A stretch of DNA of 64,000 bases. Origin: Spiroplasma phoeniceum. GTDB taxonomy: Bacteria > Bacillota_I > Bacilli_A > Mycoplasmatales > Mycoplasmataceae. The position numbers and the translations under genes were made by a program. This document shows, one piece after another, positions 29,894 through 41,361 of this stretch. The stretch spans positions 682,001 to 746,000 of the forward strand of contig CP110830.1 of assembly GCA_026239495.1 (NCBI GenBank). Reading direction: 5' to 3'. The notes under the pieces are model-generated. The model had not been told where the DNA came from. It saw only the letters and a program-made list of their open reading frames with translations, and made no database searches. Position 1 is the first letter of the stretch. Each line of letters opens with the position of its first letter.

Positions 29894-30937
29894 TTATTTT
29901 TTAAATGTATATGGGCCATTAGAGGTTGCAAAATAAATTCTATTATTTAATTTATTAATAAAACTATTTCAAATACTAATATTTTCTAATGTATCAATTT
30001 TTCTAACAGTTGGAGTTAAATATTTTATTTTATTTTTTAATAATAAATAAATATGATTATAATCAACAAAATAAGCATTGTTTTTATTATCAATTAATAT
30101 ATTTTTGATTCCTTGTATTCTATATATTTTTGTAAATTCTCCGTTATTTTTTAATATATAAGTAAAATAATCCGTACCAAAATACATATTATCATCATTA
30201 TCAACATTAATTGAAGCAACATCTATTCTGTCTATTTGTGTAAATTTTTGAATTTCACTTGTTCCATTTTTTAAAACATATACACCATTATTACCTCCAC
30301 CATTTTTATATATACCAAAATAAATATCTCCTTTTTTATTAATATCCATAGTATTAACATCATCATCACTTGAAAAATTTTGTTTAAAATTTATTTGTTT
30401 CGGTATAACTTCGCCCTGTTTCAAAACATAAATATGTCCGCTACTTGTTCCAATATAAATATCATTGTTTTTTATAACAAGTGAAGTAATACTATTTTCA
30501 TTTAATCCCAGTATTTTATTAGCAAAATTTTCACCCTGTTTTAATAAATAAAGACTACCATTAAAATTATAAGTTAAACCAGTGGCAATATATATATTAT
30601 CATTATTATCAACTACTATTGAATTAACATATGTATTTTGTATACCCAAAACTTTATTAGCAATTGTTTCCCCTTGTTTTAAAGTATAAACATAATAATT
30701 AACATCATTTGTTTCGCTCATACTAAAATATATGTTTTTTTTACTATCAACAGCAATATTTCTGATATCAGATTCTATATTAGTAAATTTTTCAATATAG
30801 GAATTATTACATTTACTTATTTTTAAATTATCTTTTTGTATTTGTTCTTGTTTTTTATAAGGACTAGCAGCAATTGTTGTTGGCACAGCACTTCCACTAA
30901 TTGTTAAGACACTTAATAAACTTAAAAGTTTTTTCAT
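29894..30937 (-). CDS. Secreted beta-propeller-like repeat protein, 347 aa
   Basis: Signal peptide MKKLLSLLSVLTISG followed by ...TTIAASPYKKQ. The mature part has six or seven repeats of about 40 residues with the pattern VDNNDNIYIATG / INKKGDIYFGIYK / VDNDDNMYFGTD / IDNKNNAYFVDY, each followed by a segment such as YTLKQGETIANKVLG or YVLKQGEVIPKQI. This is the blade pattern of NHL or SBBP-type propellers, proteins that usually bind ligands or partner proteins. Exported and probably acting outside the cell. Same promoter and leader design as the secreted protein at 11392, and again paired with a lipoprotein. Confidence 0.75.
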
Positions 30938-30957
30938 TTTGTATAATTTCCCTTCTT

Positions 30958-30980
30958 ATCTTGAAACTTTTTATCAAGAT
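30958..30980 (-). promoter_or_regulatory. Leader hairpin of the secreted propeller mRNA
   Basis: On the minus strand ATCTTGA and TCAAGAT pair around nine bases; same position relative to promoter and start as at 11346. A ribosome binding site AGAAGGGA follows. Confidence 0.5.
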
Positions 30981-30988
30981 CTATTGAC

Positions 30989-31018
30989 ATTATATATATA
31001 TATATATATGCAAGTCAA
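30989..31018 (-). promoter_or_regulatory. Promoter with (TA)n spacer (third cassette)
   Basis: TTGACT and TATAAT on the minus strand, 18 bp apart, spacer mostly a TA repeat. Confidence 0.6.
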
Positions 31019-31021
31019 GCA

Positions 31022-31314
31022 TTTTTAAATATATTATTTTACAAAGGAGGAAACTATTTATATGATTATTATTGTGCTTATATTACGTTATTCTGGGCTC
31101 GCGGGATTTTCATAAGTTTGTGAAAAATAACTTAAAGTTTAAAAAAATTTTGCCACGTTTTTCAAAATACTTGGGAAAAATTCTAAGCGTTAAGCGAAGA
31201 ATTTTATAAAGTTTCCCAAATTTGTTTGAAAGAACCTCAAAACTTTTTTAACTTGTAAGTCATTTTATCACAAAAATTTAAGAAAATCAACCGCTCGCCC
31301 AACAACAAGATTAG
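31022..31314 (+). other. Intergenic stretch with hairpins and a possible 17-codon ORF
   Basis: No long ORF. It contains an AAAGGAGG Shine-Dalgarno sequence (about 31045) and several inverted repeats, for example TTTTCA/TGAAAA near 31110 and TTGGGAAA/TTTCCCAA enclosing AATTCT/AGAATT at 31170-31225. Local G+C is higher than around it (GGGCTCGCGGG). Could be a phage or plasmid replication or packaging region, or a small RNA; I cannot decide. Confidence 0.35.
31062..31115 (+). CDS. Possible 17-aa peptide with perfect SD
   Basis: ATG at 31062 spaced 10 bp from AAAGGAGG. Peptide MIIIVLILRYSGLAGFS: one short hydrophobic stretch. Too short to be sure it is a gene; it may be a leader peptide or the remnant of a phage membrane peptide. 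Confidence 0.25.
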   Translation: MIIIVLILRYSGLAGFS

Positions 31315-32735
31315 TTATAACCCCATTTTAAAACGATATGGATAAGAACCATAAAACAAAGCATCATATGGGTCATGATACATTTTACTATCGGGTATGT
31401 TTGTTTTGGTATCACTAAATCTTAGTTCACTAATGCACTTGTCTAAAAATGGGAAGTTATCTAAAATACCATATATTTTACCTTGAACAAACATTTTTCT
31501 TATTCAGGTTACGCGATTGATTATACCCGCCTCTTTATTAAGAGATGTCTGATGTTTTTTGGCTTTAAACATCTTAATTTTATAACCTAAATAAGGGTAA
31601 ATATCTTCTTGTAATTTTTGCATAAAATCGTGGGCATTAATATCATAATGAAATGTAGCATATTCAAAACCATCAAATTTATCAAATGTATTAATTATTC
31701 ATTGTCCGTAATGTTCAACTATTTCATTTAAATTCATTGCGTTTTTTGGTGTAACAACATTTTCTTCAATTAAATATTTATCATATTCATTATTTTCATT
31801 AATTTTATAACCACTAAATAAAAATATCGTATGGTCTTCACTACCATTAGCATAATCAACACCAATTGAATAACTATCAAATTGATAATTTTTTGTATTA
31901 GAATTATAAAAATCTTGTAGATTATAATCTTTAATATATTTACAATAATTTCGTAAAACATAAATACTGGGGCCATTGTCATTATATTCAAAACCATAAT
32001 ATTCAAGTTCAAATAAATCAGGTCGTTCTTCTTTATTTGTTAAAACAAGTTTTTTAGTAATATCAGGTATTTTATTTCAAACAGCACCCATTGTTAATCT
32101 TAAATTAAAAACACCCAAGCCATTAAATGCCTGTGTATTTTCTGAATATACTTGATTGTGTTCTTTTAAAATGTTTTTAATTCTTTCATTTAAAGGTAAA
32201 AATGGCGTTACAAATTTTTCATAAAAGACATGGTATTTATCAAAAGGGTTAAAAGTAAATTGATTAGAATATGTTTTATGAAAATATGTTGTTACTGTTA
32301 TGTATTGTTTTGCTATGTTGTCTCATTATTGAAATGTCCAAGATAATTCTTTTACTGGAATAGGATTATCTAAATTATATTGTTTATTATCATTTTCATC
32401 CGTGTATTTTTTATAAGATACTTTTAAACTTTTAGAACGAAACATTGAAACTCTTAAATTATTATATCTTTTATCTAGTTCTTTGTCCGTTAAAATTTCT
32501 TTTTCTTCAGCATGTATCATTTCATCTGTTCACGCCGATATAATACCACTACCTTTACCAACTTTTCCCATAATTTTATTACCATTAGCATAACCAGCAA
32601 AGGCAATGCGAACACCACTATGAAAAACAATTTCACCACCTTCTTTAACATTTTTAGGTCAAACAATGCCAATTGTCATTGTCGGGTCCTATATCAATCC
32701 CATATTTATCATATAAATAATTACAGACATTAATT
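31315..32735 (-). pseudogene. Terminase large subunit of a second phage type, C-terminal two thirds
   Basis: Reads from the IS border at 32735. The ATPase end is recognisable in KGSGII.ARTDEMIHAEEKE, then the nuclease domain SYSIGVDYANGSEDHTIFLF, a middle FHYDINAHDFMQKLQEDIYP and the final DPYDALFYGSYPYRF. Compared with the copy at 42409, this one has an extra T near 32672 and a TAA for Glu in TFQEWDN near 32327. It is different from the terminase at 18622. The 5' part is missing on the far side of the IS. Confidence 0.7.
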
Positions 32736-33805
32736 AGACTTCTTGCATAACCCATTAAAATAATTTCAAATATTTGTAAAAAGGGGTTAATATAAAATTA
32801 TAATTTTAATTAATTATGTCTTTTATTTAAAAATTTAATATTTTGCCACAACGAAAAATTATTTTATTATTCAAATTCGTTAATTTTAAATAAATCTTTT
32901 ATGATAACTATAATAATTGTAAATTATAAATTGAAGCAATTAAATTAAATCTTAAACTAAATCGTTTTCTACGATTTCTATATTTTTCTGTAATAATTTT
33001 AAATTTTTTAAGAATAGCAAAAATATTTTCAATAATAATTCTTATTTTTGAAACTAGTCTATTATGTTGTTTTTGTTCTTTATTTAAATGTTTTTTCTTA
33101 GTTTTCTTTGTGGGCATTATAACATTATTGTGAATTTTTTGTATTCCTTGATAACCACTATCAACTATTAATTTGGTATTTTTTAAAATTGCGATTTTTG
33201 ATTCTTTAAATAAAGCATAATCGTGTTTTTTACCAAGTGAAAAACTTGTTGCAATAATTTTTTTGGTTTCTTATTCGATAATTACTTGTGTTTTAATAGT
33301 GTGTTTTTTCTTTTTACCAGAATAAGATTGTTTTTGTCTTTTTTTGGGCGTTGGATTGGGGTCTCGGTAACATCAATAATAATAGTTTTATCATTAAAAT
33401 AATCATTTATTAGTGCTTTTTTACCAGCAACTTGCTGAAAATCAGGGTGTTTAATTAAAATATCTTCAATTCACTTGATATTGCGATAACAATTAGCTTC
33501 ACTAATTCCGAAATTTTTTCCAAGATGAAAATAAGTTCGATATTCTCGTCAATACGATAAATTCATCAATAATTGATTTTCTAGTGATAATTTATTAGCT
33601 TTGCCACCTTTTTTAAATTTTTCTATTTCAGCTACTTGTAAAATATCTAACATTTTATTAAAAATATCTTGTTTTATTCCTGTTAATCTTAATCATTCTT
33701 TATCATTAATATTTTTAAATTCATAAAATTTCATAATTTAATATCCTCATAAATTATATTTTATAATAATATTTTAATAATAAAACCAGGTATCGCAAGA
33801 AGTCT
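32736..33805 (-). mobile_element. IS5-family element A4 (transposase with nonsense codon)
   Basis: 1070 bp, ATT on both sides. The transposase frame (32908-33734) carries TAA for Gln in the IIEQETK segment, so it is inactive. It was inserted into the neighbouring element A5, since 33806 continues in the interior of an IS5-type copy. Confidence 0.8.
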
Positions 33806-34743
33806 ATTATTCAAATTCGTTAATTTTAAATAAATCTTTTATGATAACTATAATAATTGTAAATTATAAATTGAAGCAATTAAATTAAATCTTAAACTAA
33901 ATCGTTTTCTACGATTTCTATATTTTTCTGTAATAATTTTAAATTTTTTAAGAATAGCAAAAATATTTTCAATAATAATTCTTATTTTTGAAACTAGTCT
34001 ATTATGTTGTTTTTGTTCTTTATTTAAATGTTTTTTCTTAGTTTTCTTTGTGGGCATTATAACATTATTGTGAATTTTTTGTATTCCTTGATAACCACTA
34101 TCAACTATTAATTTGGTATTTTTTAAAATTGCGATTTTTGATTCTTTAAATAAAGCATAATCGTGTTTTTTACCAAGTGAAAAACTTGTTGCAATAATTT
34201 TTTTGGTTTCTTGTTCGATAATTACTTGTGTTTTAATAGTGTGTTTTTTCTTTTTACCAGAATAAGATTGTTTTTGTTTTTTTTGGGCGTTGGATTGGGG
34301 TCTCGGTAACATCAATAATAATAGTTTTATCATTAAAATAATCATTTATTAGTGCTTTTTTACCAGCAACTTGCTGAAAATCAGGGTGTTTAATTAAAAT
34401 ATCTTCAATTCACTTGATATTGCGATAACAATTAGCTTCACTAATTCCGAAATTTTTTCCAAGATGAAAATAAGTTCGATATTCTCGTCAATACGATAAA
34501 GTCATCAATAATCGATTTTCTAGTGATAATTTATTAGCTTTGCCACCTTTTTTAAATTTTTCTATTTCAGCTACTTGTAAAATATCTAACATTTTATTAA
34601 AAATATCTTGTTTTATTCCTGTTAATCTTAATCATTCTTTATCATTAATATTTTTAAATTCATCAAATTTCATAATTTAATATCCTCATAAATTATATTT
34701 TATAATAATATTTTAATAATAAAACCAGGTATCGCAAGAAGTC
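33806..34743 (-). mobile_element. IS5-family element A5, truncated
   Basis: Lacks the first 130 bp of its left (transposase 3') end, which abuts A4. The right terminal repeat is intact. The C-terminal frame 33848-34345 is readable but the shift site is changed (eight A then C), so the transposase is probably defective. Confidence 0.75.
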
Positions 34744-34847
34744 TATTTTACTGTAAAAAAAATTTATGCAGTCTAATCCTTGAACCCTTTTTTCACCTTA
34801 ATTTTATAGTATAATAAATAAGTTAAAAAAGTATGGGGGTTTTAATA

Positions 34848-35882
34848 ATGGAAAATAATAAAAAAGTAATTGATTATTGAGATGATTATGACCCAAATGA
34901 TTTTGATCCAGCAAAACAACCAACTTCAATTTTGCAAGATAAAACGATATTAAATAATAATCAAAATTCTGTTGATAAAATTACTAGATTAAAAAATGAA
35001 TTTAAGACATATTCATATTACAATAGTAAATTTAATGTTAAACAAAATAATGTTCAAAATGATATTTTTGATCACAATGATAATTATGATGAATTATATT
35101 ATTCTGAATTTCAACCAATAGAAGGGGCAGAAATTAACCAAGCAACAGAATTAACTGATCTAGATGAGTTAAATTTAAATAATAAGAATCGATTTGTTCC
35201 ATTTAATGAAAATGATATGTTTACTCCAGCACTTGATGTTAATCAAATTTATGATCGTTGGCAAAAATCAAAAGATAATTTAATTACGCATAAAATAGAT
35301 GTTCTACGAAATCGAGTTCAAGAGCAATTGATTGAAGGACGCCGAAAATATATTTTTTATGCTCCTAAATCATTAGAAGAATTATTAAATAAACCAGTTC
35401 AATTTGTATTAGATGCGACTCCATGCGTTGGCGGCGATGAGGTTTATCCTGACCAAAAATATTTTAATAATCCAGTTTTACTTTCAAAAGTACAGGGTAA
35501 AAATAATGATAATTTGTCATTATCTAATATTAATAATGGAATACCGATAATTTCAGATGAAATCTTAGACAATGAACCATTAACAATGAGCAATATCTTA
35601 AAAAATGCTAAAATAAATATTTATGCAAGTAAAAAAGAGGCAATCTTTATTAATGATGAGGATGTGCTAGATCCCAATAATTTAAATTATGAACAACGTT
35701 TGCGCTTATTAAAATTAGCAGCCGACCCCAATGATGAAGAACGAAAAAAATTGCTACAAATGAAATTAAATAATGGTAGTTTACTATCCTTATCAGCAAT
35801 ATTTAAAGAACGATTACAAAAAGTTAAAAATGGGGAGATTGAATTAATTGAGGAAACAACTATTACAAAAGATAACAATTAG
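34848..35882 (+). CDS. Hypothetical cytoplasmic protein, 344 aa
   Basis: ATG after GGGGGTTT. Acidic, Asn- and Asp-rich N-terminal half (DYWDDYDPNDFDPAKQP), a central helical segment KIDVLRNRVQEQLIEGRRKY followed by IFYAPKSLEELLNKP, and a helical C-terminus (NYEQRLRLLKLAADPNDEE). No signal peptide or membrane segment. No family recognised; looks like a Spiroplasma-specific chromosomal gene. Upstream is a TATAAT (34809) and, before it, the IS border. Confidence 0.7.
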
Positions 35883-36001
35883 AGTAAAAGGAAAAGAAAA
35901 AAATATTTTTTAGAACAATAACCTATTAATGTTTACACTTTCAAGTTATAATATAAGTAGTGTCAGTTTATTTTATTATTTAATAGTAGAGGATGATTAC
36001 G

Positions 36002-36790
36002 ATGATATTAGGAAATAGTGAAATAGCATTTATTTTAATTGGATTTTTTATTGCTATTAATATTATTATATTAATTTTTTTAATTCTATCTTACCAAAAT
36101 ATTTTAGTTCCGATTCCAAATTTAAATAATTTTCCAAGCCAATCAATGATTTCATTAGAAGTAATTGATCGCTATTTAACGAAAAAGAAAATTACTGGTT
36201 TAAAAGTTGTTCGTAAACGGGGCCAAGTTTTAATTAAAAATTCTTATAAAAAGAAAACATTTTATATTAATGATTTACAATTATTTAATCAGTCTTATTT
36301 TTTATCAGGTATGGGATTAGATTATGTTTTAGGGCGAACATTTTTTGCAACCCAATTATATTTAAAAAATAAACATGTTCAAACAATGCATTTCTTATTA
36401 TATTTGGCTCCACCATTATTATTGTTATTCTTTCTTATCGTCTTATTATTTACAATTATTTTTATTGCTATTCTAAAAACTAATCCCGCCTTGCTAAACC
36501 ACAATAATTTCTTTTATTTTATTAATCGCTGTGGAGTATTAAATTTATTATTAATTTTTATTATTGCAGCATATTTAATTTTATTAAGTTTTAATGGTTA
36601 TTTTAAGCAAAATTTAGAAAATTGATATGAAACAGAAATGAGACCATTTGTTAAAAAACATTTTCCGGAGTTATATGATGATTGAATTATTGCTCGTAGT
36701 TATTCACGGAGTATTCAGTTTACATATATTTTTGGTTATAATTTTATTTTTAAAAAAATTTATAAATATACAGGGCCCTTTGGCCTTTAG
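36002..36790 (+). CDS. Membrane protein with three or four transmembrane helices, 262 aa
   Basis: ATG at 36002 with AGAGGA nine bases upstream; an in-frame ATG at 35993 is too close to it. Helix at residues about 7 to 30, a soluble loop (SLEVIDRYLTKKKITGLKVV, TFYINDLQLFNQSYF) that recalls YugP-type membrane proteases, then two long helices at about 140 to 170 and 180 to 205 and a basic tail. The HExxH zinc motif of YugP is absent, so any relation is to a non-catalytic version. TGA codons in the tail read as Trp. Followed 20 bp later by the dinB relic. Confidence 0.65.
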
Positions 36791-36810
36791 TAAAATAGGG
36801 GAGAAAAAGA

Positions 36811-37686
36811 ATGAAAGTTATTTTTCATATTGATATGAATATTTTTTTTGCTAGTTGTCATCAAATTGCCAATCCCCACTTTCAAGGAAAACAACTTGTT
36901 GTTGTTAATTCTTAAAGACGAGCAGTTGTAGCAACAGCGAATTATGAAGCGCGACAATTAGGCATTAATAGTCCGGCGCCGTTATATAAGGCAAAAGAAA
37001 TTTGCCAGGACCTTGAAATTGTTAAGCAAGATTTTGGCTTATATGTTGATTTTGCGCAAAAATTATTTGATTTTATTAGTATGCATTATACTGACAAAAT
37101 TGAATTGTCTTCAATTGATGAGTGTTATATTGATGTAACTGATATTTATTTAAAATATGGCTCGGCAATGCAATTAGCGTTTGATATTCAACAAAATTTT
37201 TTTTCAACAAGTTTGATTACCAAATACCAATGGGAATTACGTTAATTCGGCAAAAAGATGTTACTGACTTAGTTCAACCATTACCGGTTAATAAAATATT
37301 TGGGATTGATAAACAAGCAACTCATCGTTTAAATGAAATTGGAATTAATACAATTAAAGATTTAGCAGAGTTTACTGATCTTGCAACATTAGAAATCATT
37401 TTAGGCAAACCAGCACATGCTTTTGTTGAACGGGATAATGGTGGTGGTGAACAACAATTAACTTTTTAACATAATCAATTAAAACAAATTGGTAATGAAA
37501 CAACTTTTGAATATGACTTAATTGATTATGAAGATATTAAGAATAAAATTTATTTATTAGCAAAACATGTTAGTCAACGAGCAGAAAAACGAACAATGAT
37601 TGGCAATGTTATTTATGTTAAATTTAAAAATGCTAATCGAAAAACGTTTTACAAGACAAAAAACAATTAAAAAGTATAATAAAAAC
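36811..37686 (+). pseudogene. dinB: DNA polymerase IV (DinB), degraded and truncated
   Basis: Y-family polymerase signatures are clear: MKVIFHIDMNIFFASC (first catalytic Asp), YEARQLGI, SSIDECYIDVT (second acidic pair) and the helix-hairpin-helix KIFGIDKQATHRLNEIGIN. Inactivated by TAA after VVVNS (36912-36914), a frameshift near 37205, a stop after LTF near 37467 and loss of the C-terminus at an IS3 remnant. Translesion synthesis by this gene is therefore absent. Confidence 0.85.
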
Positions 37687-37912
37687 TAGACTGCACCCCA
37701 AAAAGTAAGTAAAATTAAAAAAGAACTTTATTAAACTTTTATAAGAGGTACATTTTTATATGGCAAAAGAAGGACAAAAATTTAAAACATATACTGCATA
37801 ATTTAGGAAAAATACAGTAAAACAAATTGAACAAACATCGCTTACTTATATTTCAAAAAAATATAAAGTAAATATAAAATATATTATACCACATAAATTT
37901 TGGAGATTGCAA
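37687..37912 (+). mobile_element. IS3-family left-end remnant
   Basis: Begins with the terminal repeat TAGACTGCACCCC followed by AAAAGTAAGTAAAATT, and a decayed orfA start (MAKEGQKFKTYTA then TAA). Interrupted on the right by the IS1595-type element. Confidence 0.65.
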
Positions 37913-37920
37913 AAAAATAA

Positions 37921-39063
37921 CTTTAATTTTGTCGAAAACTCTTGATATTTATAGAATATACCTAATTTTAGGTATATTTTTAATATATAGAGGTAAATAA
38001 TTGATGGAAAAAATAATTACAGAATTAAAAAACAGTTTTACAGATGATCAATTTTTAGAATTTTATGAAAAAATAAAAAAAGAAGTAAAGGTAATCAAAA
38101 AACAAAAACGTTTAAATGAAATTGATCAAAAATTTAGAGATAAAGGCATTACATGTCCTAATTGCAAATCTTTTCATTGTGTTAAAAATGGTCATAATCC
38201 TGAAGGAAAACAAAAATATTTATGTAAAAAATGTCGTGCTAGTTTTGATGCTTTTCGTCATCATTTTACTTATTGAAGTCATTTAAATTATGAACAATGA
38301 AATTTATTAATTCAAATTGCATTATTAGGACAATCTAGCAAAATAATTTCTCGTTTTATTAAAACAACCCCAAAAACTGCTTGGTATAATCGACAAAAAT
38401 TAATGCAATCAAAACAATTAGAAAATACCCAATTAAAATTTAAAAAATTAAATGGTCAAATTCAAATGGATGAAACATTTATTAAAGAAATCCATAAAGG
38501 TAATTTTAAAGATAAATTTGATAAACGAAAAACTCATCTCGATCCATTTTCAACCAATACCAAATGCTGTATTCAAATGGCAGTTGATAGCAATAATAAT
38601 ATTTTTGTTCAATCTACCAATACCAAACGATTACAAAAACAATGAATTATTGAAAATATGAATAAGCAATTGATTAAAGAAAAATCAACGATTATTTCTG
38701 ACATGCAACCACTATATTTATTAGTAGCAAAACAAACAAATTCTACTCTATATTCCACCAAAACTAGTACAAACCCTGATACTAGTTATCGAAAGTTAAA
38801 TAAGATTAATAAATTACAATCCAGTCTTAAAGAAGCCTTAATTCATTATCATGGTTTGGGTTTCACTAATATTCAAAATTATTTAAAGCTCTGAAAATGA
38901 AAATACCAACATAAAGGTTTAACACCAAACCAACAATCAACGGTATTATATTTTAACGTTTAAAAAATTTAAAACAAAATCATAATCTTACACAAAATTA
39001 GTTTTTAAATTGTCATATTGATGATTTTTTTTATTTCATCAAGAGTTTTCGACAAAATTAAAG
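37921..39063 (+). mobile_element. IS1595-like element, 1143 bp
   Basis: Perfect 26-bp terminal inverted repeats (37921-37946 and 39038-39063; core TTTTGTCGAAAACTCTTGAT) and an 8-bp duplication AAAAATAA (37913-37920, 39064-39071). Eight-bp duplications fit the IS1595 family. One full-length transposase gene inside. The flanking 39072-39184 is AT-rich with no gene. Confidence 0.85.
38004..38963 (+). CDS. IS1595-family (ISXO2-like) transposase, intact
   Basis: 319 residues in one frame under code 4. N-terminal zinc ribbon CPNCKSFHCVKNG with KYLCKKCRASF (four Cys), a helical region, then the DDE domain: first Asp in IQMDETFIKEI, second in IISDMQPLY, last conserved region GFTNIQNYLKLW. ATG at 38004 after AGAGGT; a TTG one codon earlier is also possible. 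Intact ORF and perfect ends suggest recent activity. Confidence 0.75.
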
Positions 39064-39184
39064 AAAAATAATAAAAAATATAATTAAAATATAAAAATAT
39101 AATTAAAACTGATAAATATATAAATAAAAATTATAAAATTAGTACACTAAAAAATAGTTTAAATAAAACTTTATAAATTTTAAA

Positions 39185-40273
39185 TTATTTAGTTAAATTA
39201 TTTAAAAATTCAAATGGTGTCTGAAAATTTAAAGATTTATGCACTCTTTCAAAATTATAAAAGTAATAGTAATCATTTAATTTATTTTGTAAACCAACTT
39301 CATCCAATATTTTTTCATCAAATACAAATAACTTAGTATAATTTTGATAAAATCTTTCAATTTTACCGTTTGACTGTGGAGAACGAACCGGTGTTGTTTG
39401 ATGTAAAATATTTTTATCTGTTAAAAATTGAGTAAAAGTATTTTCTTTAACAGTACTTTTTTGATTTATTCCTCTATGACTATTAATAAATTCATAGCCG
39501 TTATCAGTCCTAATTCGTGTTATTTTAATGCCAAATATTTTTTTAAAATCACTGATTGCTCTTTTAACGGCATCAATAGCATTCTCGGTGCTTAATTTAT
39601 CATAAATATAACCGAATGCTCCTCTCATTCTTTCATCAATAAAATCATAAACATAATATTTTTTATCAACTTGAAATTTACTTGGCATAAAATATTTAGC
39701 GTCCATTTGTAATAATCATAATTCTTTGATTTAATATCTTGGATTTTGTCTTTTAATTTCTTTAATTTTATTTTTTATTTTTAATCAACGCTTATCTTTT
39801 TTAAGTCAATAAAAAAATGTTTTTAAATTTTTAGGTACTTTATTTTTTAATTCTTCGCCATGAATTCCTTTTTTTAAATTATAAAACAACGATAAAACAC
39901 TGCCAGTACGTTTATCGCAATATTCAAAATATAAATCACAGATATTTTCACGAACATCATTACTATATTGATAATTAATATTATTAGGAACAGTTGATTT
40001 TAATAATAAATCTTCAAAATTATTATTTGTATATGCAAGTAAAATTTTATTTGCTCAATAATAAAAAGTTGAAAATTTATTTTTAAAATATTTTTTAATC
40101 AAGTCTTTTAATAACAACTTAGTTTCAAGAAAAAAATCTTTACATAAATTAATATATGCAAATGTTTTCTTTTTTATTCTTTTATAATATTTATTTTGAT
40201 GGTTTTTACTTAAAAAATCTTGCAATTTTGTTTGTAAATCGCTTAAATTAGACTTATTAATAATATATATCAT
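39185..40273 (-). pseudogene. IS481-like integrase-core transposase, one nonsense codon
   Basis: 363 codons with a single in-frame TAA at 39731-39733 (after RQNPRY). rve-type core: first Asp in QMDAKYF, second in RIRTDNGYEF, Glu in SPQSNGKIERF, C-terminal NFERVHKSLNFQTPFEFL. The N-terminal 150 residues are helical and lysine-rich. No clear terminal repeats found. Adjacent to the right end of a phage relic at 40351. Confidence 0.7.
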
Positions 40274-40350
40274 TAATTCACCTCATTTTTTTTAAAAATA
40301 TAGTATAGTTATACCATTTAAAATAATTTTTATAAAACTTCAAACTTTTT

Positions 40351-40396
40351 GGTTGTGTGTATTATTTAAGGGTTTTAATTAATATATTAGAAATTG
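40351..40396 (+). repeat. Terminal repeat of a third transposable-phage copy
   Basis: GGTTGTGTGTA, then AAGGGTTTTAA and TAGAAATTG at the same spacing as in the full prophage. The 8 bp outside read AACTTTTT, that is AAAAAGTT toward the phage, similar to AAAAAGAC at the first copy. Confidence 0.75.
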
Positions 40397-40547
40397 TGGA
40401 ATAAAAACACTACTTAATTATCTAAAGTATATAACTTTTAATTTTATTGTCAACAATATTTTAACATTTTTTAAATTTTTCCACGACAAAAATACATGTT
40501 TATTAAAGTTATTTAATTTATTATATAAAATTAATAAAAATATAAGT

Positions 40548-41197
40548 TTTATTGTAAACTATTATTTACAAAATTATTAACTAAATAATTAATTCTATTT
40601 TCTTCTAGTGGTTCATTAGTATTAAATAAATTAATTTTATTTTTAAAATTCATCATACTAGTATTTAATTTATTTTTAATATTTTTTCATGATAAGTTGC
40701 TTTTTTAACCAAAATACCTTTACATTAATGCGAAATATCACCCTCAATATGACAACCAATATTATTTTATAATGTTTGATTTCTGACACCTTCTTCATTA
40801 TTTTTAATTAATCTAATTGTCTCTTTTAAGAATTTCATTTTTGATTCTTTTATAAAAGAAGTGCTGTTTTCTAAACATTCTAATAATTTTTCATATCTAG
40901 CATTAAAAAAATAATCAACTGCTTTATGATATGTTTCTTTATTTTGTTTGTTTTTACTTTGATAAGGATATAATTTTTTAAATCTACTTGTAAGATGGAA
41001 ATTTATATATCGTGTAATGTACTTTATTTTTAGGGAAATATTCTTGAATAAATTTTGCAATATTTTTAGTTCAAGTTGCACCATCTCCTAATACCATAAA
41101 TTCAATATTGTCATTAATATCATAATAACTTGTAATTAATGTAAGTAATTTAATAACAAAATCAGTTAATTTACTATTTTTTTTAATATATGGCGCT
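40548..41197 (-). pseudogene. UPF0236/ISLre2-like transposase relic (third phage copy)
   Basis: C-terminal half of the protein at 20763: FHLTSRFKKLYPYQSKNK, FLKETIRLIKNNEEGVRNQ, GCHIEGDIS and the Asn-rich end. Interrupted by stops (for example a TAA in the GDISH region and at the LVKKAT segment) and cut off at about 41197. The A-run before NSKLI has eight A, giving the uninterrupted frame. 41198-41361 shows no feature. Confidence 0.7.
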
Positions 41198-41361
41198 GTG
41201 TAGATATAAACGGCAAATTTATATCTTGTTAAGTTAATAATAAAATATTTTTAATAAATTGCAACAACTTTTTCATAAAAAATTAAATTTTTGTAATTTT
41301 ATCTTATTTTATTCATATTTAATCACACTAAAAATAATTTATTAAATTTTAACTAATAAAT

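Noticed and set aside
36002-36790. Annotation as a YugP-type zinc protease
   Set aside because: The HExxH site is missing; only weak resemblance in the N-terminal loop remains.
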